Source of the DNA: an uncultured bacterium
GTDB taxonomy: Bacteria; Cyanobacteriota; Vampirovibrionia; Gastranaerophilales; Gastranaerophilaceae
Reading direction: 5' to 3'
NCBI GenBank assembly: GCA_900550295.1
Contig: URRM01000038.1
Span: 1 to 14,950 of the forward strand
Length of the DNA stretch: 14,950 nt
The notes under the pieces were generated by a model that saw nothing but the letters and a program-made list of their open reading frames with translations, was not told where the DNA came from and made no database searches. How positions within the stretch are numbered: the first letter of the stretch is position 1; each line of letters opens with the position of its first letter. Shown piece after piece: positions 14,037 to 14,950 of the stretch. The position numbers and the translations under genes were made by a program.

Positions 14037-14044
14037 ACGAATTA

Positions 14045-14554
14045 GTGGCTATTACAGAAAAAATCAAAGGTATTGTAGACTTTTTAACACAAGGATTAGA
14101 ACAACGTGATGACGTTTTTGAAGATATGATGGATGAAGCAGGCGAAGAAGAATACGCAACAGAAGACAATTTAGCATTAGCACCTTCTTACCAACAATCT
14201 CCATTTAACCAAAGAAATGAAAAAGCAGATTTAAAAGTGGTTGCTCACCCAAATATGAGAGGCTCTGAAGTTATGATTATTGAACCTCGTTCATTCGGTG
14301 AAGCTGGTCAAATTGTTCAAAATTTAAAAGATAGAAAAACTATCGTTTTGAATTTACATTTGTTAGATAAAGAACAATCACAAAGAACAATTGACTTTGT
14401 TTGCGGTGCAGCAAGCGCATTAGGCGGTCAACCTCAAAAAGTTGGTGACATGGTATTCGTATTCACACCAAGCACTGTAACTTTAACTGTTGATTCAGCT
14501 AAAACTCAAACTCAACTAGGTACAGATAATTTATGGACTGGTAGAGCATTCTAA
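14045..14554 (+). CDS. sepF: Cell division protein SepF
   Basis: A 169-residue protein from a GTG start. Residues 2-18 (AITEKIKGIVDFLTQGL) form the expected N-terminal amphipathic helix that binds the membrane. An acidic linker follows, then the SepF core at about 62-149: KVVAHPNMRGSEVMIIEPRS, LKDRKTIVLNLHLLDKEQSQ, RTIDFVCGAASALGG and VGDMVFVFTPSTV. SepF polymerises and tethers FtsZ to the membrane, acting with or in place of FtsA. It is used by Cyanobacteria and many Gram-positives, so its presence fits a cyanobacterial-relative host. It is probably co-transcribed with yggS, and a strong terminator closes the unit. Confidence 0.95.
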   Translation: MAITEKIKGIVDFLTQGLEQRDDVFEDMMDEAGEEEYATEDNLALAPSYQQSPFNQRNEKADLKVVAHPNMRGSEVMIIEPRSFGEAGQIVQNLKDRKTIVLNLHLLDKEQSQRTIDFVCGAASALGGQPQKVGDMVFVFTPSTVTLTVDSAKTQTQLGTDNLWTGRAF

Positions 14555-14588
14555 ATTTTAAAATATGATTTGTGATAGTTGGATTTTT

Positions 14589-14613
14589 AGGGTACTTCGG
14601 TACCCTTTTTTTT
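14589..14613 (+). terminator. Intrinsic terminator of the yggS-sepF unit
   Basis: AGGGTAC (14589-14595) pairs with GTACCCT (14600-14606) around a TTCG loop closed by C-G, the very stable tetraloop. It is followed directly by a run of T to 14613. It begins 34 bases after the sepF stop. Confidence 0.95.
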
Positions 14614-14615
14614 AG

Positions 14616-14950
14616 CCCGAGCAGAGGCACGAGCGAAGTGAGAGGTGAACAAGAGTCAACGTAAACGTTGAGTTTGCGTTGCGATTGTGAACATTGCCGT
14701 TTAATGCGAGGGCGTACCCGAGTAGAGGCACGAGCTAAGTGAGAGGTAAACAAGAGTCAACGTAAACGTTGAGTTTGCGTTGCGATTGTGAACGTTGCCG
14801 TTTAATGCGAGGGCGTACCCGAGTAGAGGCACGAGCTAAGTGAGAGGTAAACAAGAGTCAACGTAAACGTTGAGTTTGCGTTGCGATTGTGAACGTTGCC
14901 GTTTAATGCGAGGGCGTACCCGAGTAGAGGCACGAGCTAAGTGAGAGGTA
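14616..14950. repeat. 101-base tandem repeat array, continuing past the window
   Basis: Copies begin at CCCGAG at 14616, 14717, 14818 and 14919, giving an exact 101-base period. There are three full copies and a fourth cut by the window end. Copies 2 and 3 are identical, and the visible part of copy 4 matches them. Copy 1, nearest the terminator, differs at four bases (14622, 14635, 14647, 14693). Each unit has a small hairpin, TCAACG-TAAA-CGTTGA. The unit is visibly richer in G and C than the rest of the window. The period is not a multiple of three and no convincing gene spans it. It is probably non-coding; its function is unknown. This array fills the gene-free end of the window. Confidence 0.95.

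Noticed and set aside
14030..14044. TTG at 14030 as the sepF start, giving a 174-residue protein
   Set aside because: It overlaps the GGAGG site that serves the GTG at 14045. From GTG, the protein begins with the expected amphipathic helix.
14499..14753. 84-residue reverse-strand ORF across the terminator and repeat
   Set aside because: It runs through the sepF terminator and antisense to sepF, has no ribosome binding site, and the 101-base period breaks its frame.
14616..14950. CRISPR array or iterons
   Set aside because: The entire 101-base unit repeats, with no short repeat separated by unique spacers, and no cas or rep gene is nearby.
1..14950. A defence island, toxin-antitoxin pair, prophage or insertion sequence
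   Set aside because: No transposase, integrase, nuclease/helicase, toxin or phage structural protein is encoded in any large frame.

Overview
The window looks like chromosomal DNA from an AT-rich, flagellated, diderm-type bacterium. The best guess is a gut-associated Melainabacteria/Vampirovibrionia lineage (Gastranaerophilales), the non-photosynthetic sister group of Cyanobacteria. The support is cumulative: a pseudopilin with the mature start ..LAETLIVMGIIGVVAALTIP and a C-terminal WVIKNGNMDYLK segment, a SepF-type division protein, a large DHH phosphoesterase with an N-terminal SFTG segment, and flagellar hook genes. I recognise these traits from that lineage but could not run a search, so the assignment is an inference. 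Codon use is standard and all large ORFs are on the + strand.

Layout. (1) 1-675: 3' part of a type IV pilin-like (type II secretion pseudopilin) gene. (2) 676-880: a 205-base gap with a perfect 24-base palindrome nested in a larger inverted repeat, some possible RNA structure, and a -10 box placed for a leaderless transcript. (3) 881-3746: an FAD/NAD(P)-binding amine-oxidase-like enzyme overlapping by 14 bases a polytopic GT-C glycosyltransferase-like protein. (4) 3852-6281: a large DHH/DHHA1 phosphoesterase-like protein ending in a clear intrinsic terminator. (5) 6319-6549: a probable C-terminal remnant of another copy of the GT-C protein. (6) 6572-7990: a second full-length GT-C paralogue, again with a leaderless-type promoter. 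(7) 8152-13122: a flagellar hook operon, fliJ-fliK-flgD-flgE, with a hairpin-rich leader before flgE. (8) 13357-14554: yggS-sepF behind a good sigma70-type promoter and closed by a UUCG-loop terminator. (9) 14616-14950: a 101-base tandem repeat running off the window end.

How the genes work together. The FAD enzyme and the GT-C proteins most likely act in making or attaching an envelope or extracytoplasmic sugar, with the GT-C proteins taking sugar from a polyprenyl-phosphate carrier; the acceptor is unknown. FliJ serves the flagellar export ATPase, FliK sets hook length, FlgD caps the growing hook and FlgE is the hook subunit. YggS (PLP homeostasis) and SepF (FtsZ membrane anchor) form the familiar division-cluster pair.

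The points most worth a second look are: the GT-C paralogue pair plus remnant around the DHH gene; two promoters with identical 6-base spacing from -10 box to ATG; the extended DHH protein; the structured flgD-flgE leader; and the 101-base tandem repeat. I found no CRISPR array, defence system, tRNA, rRNA or insertion sequence.
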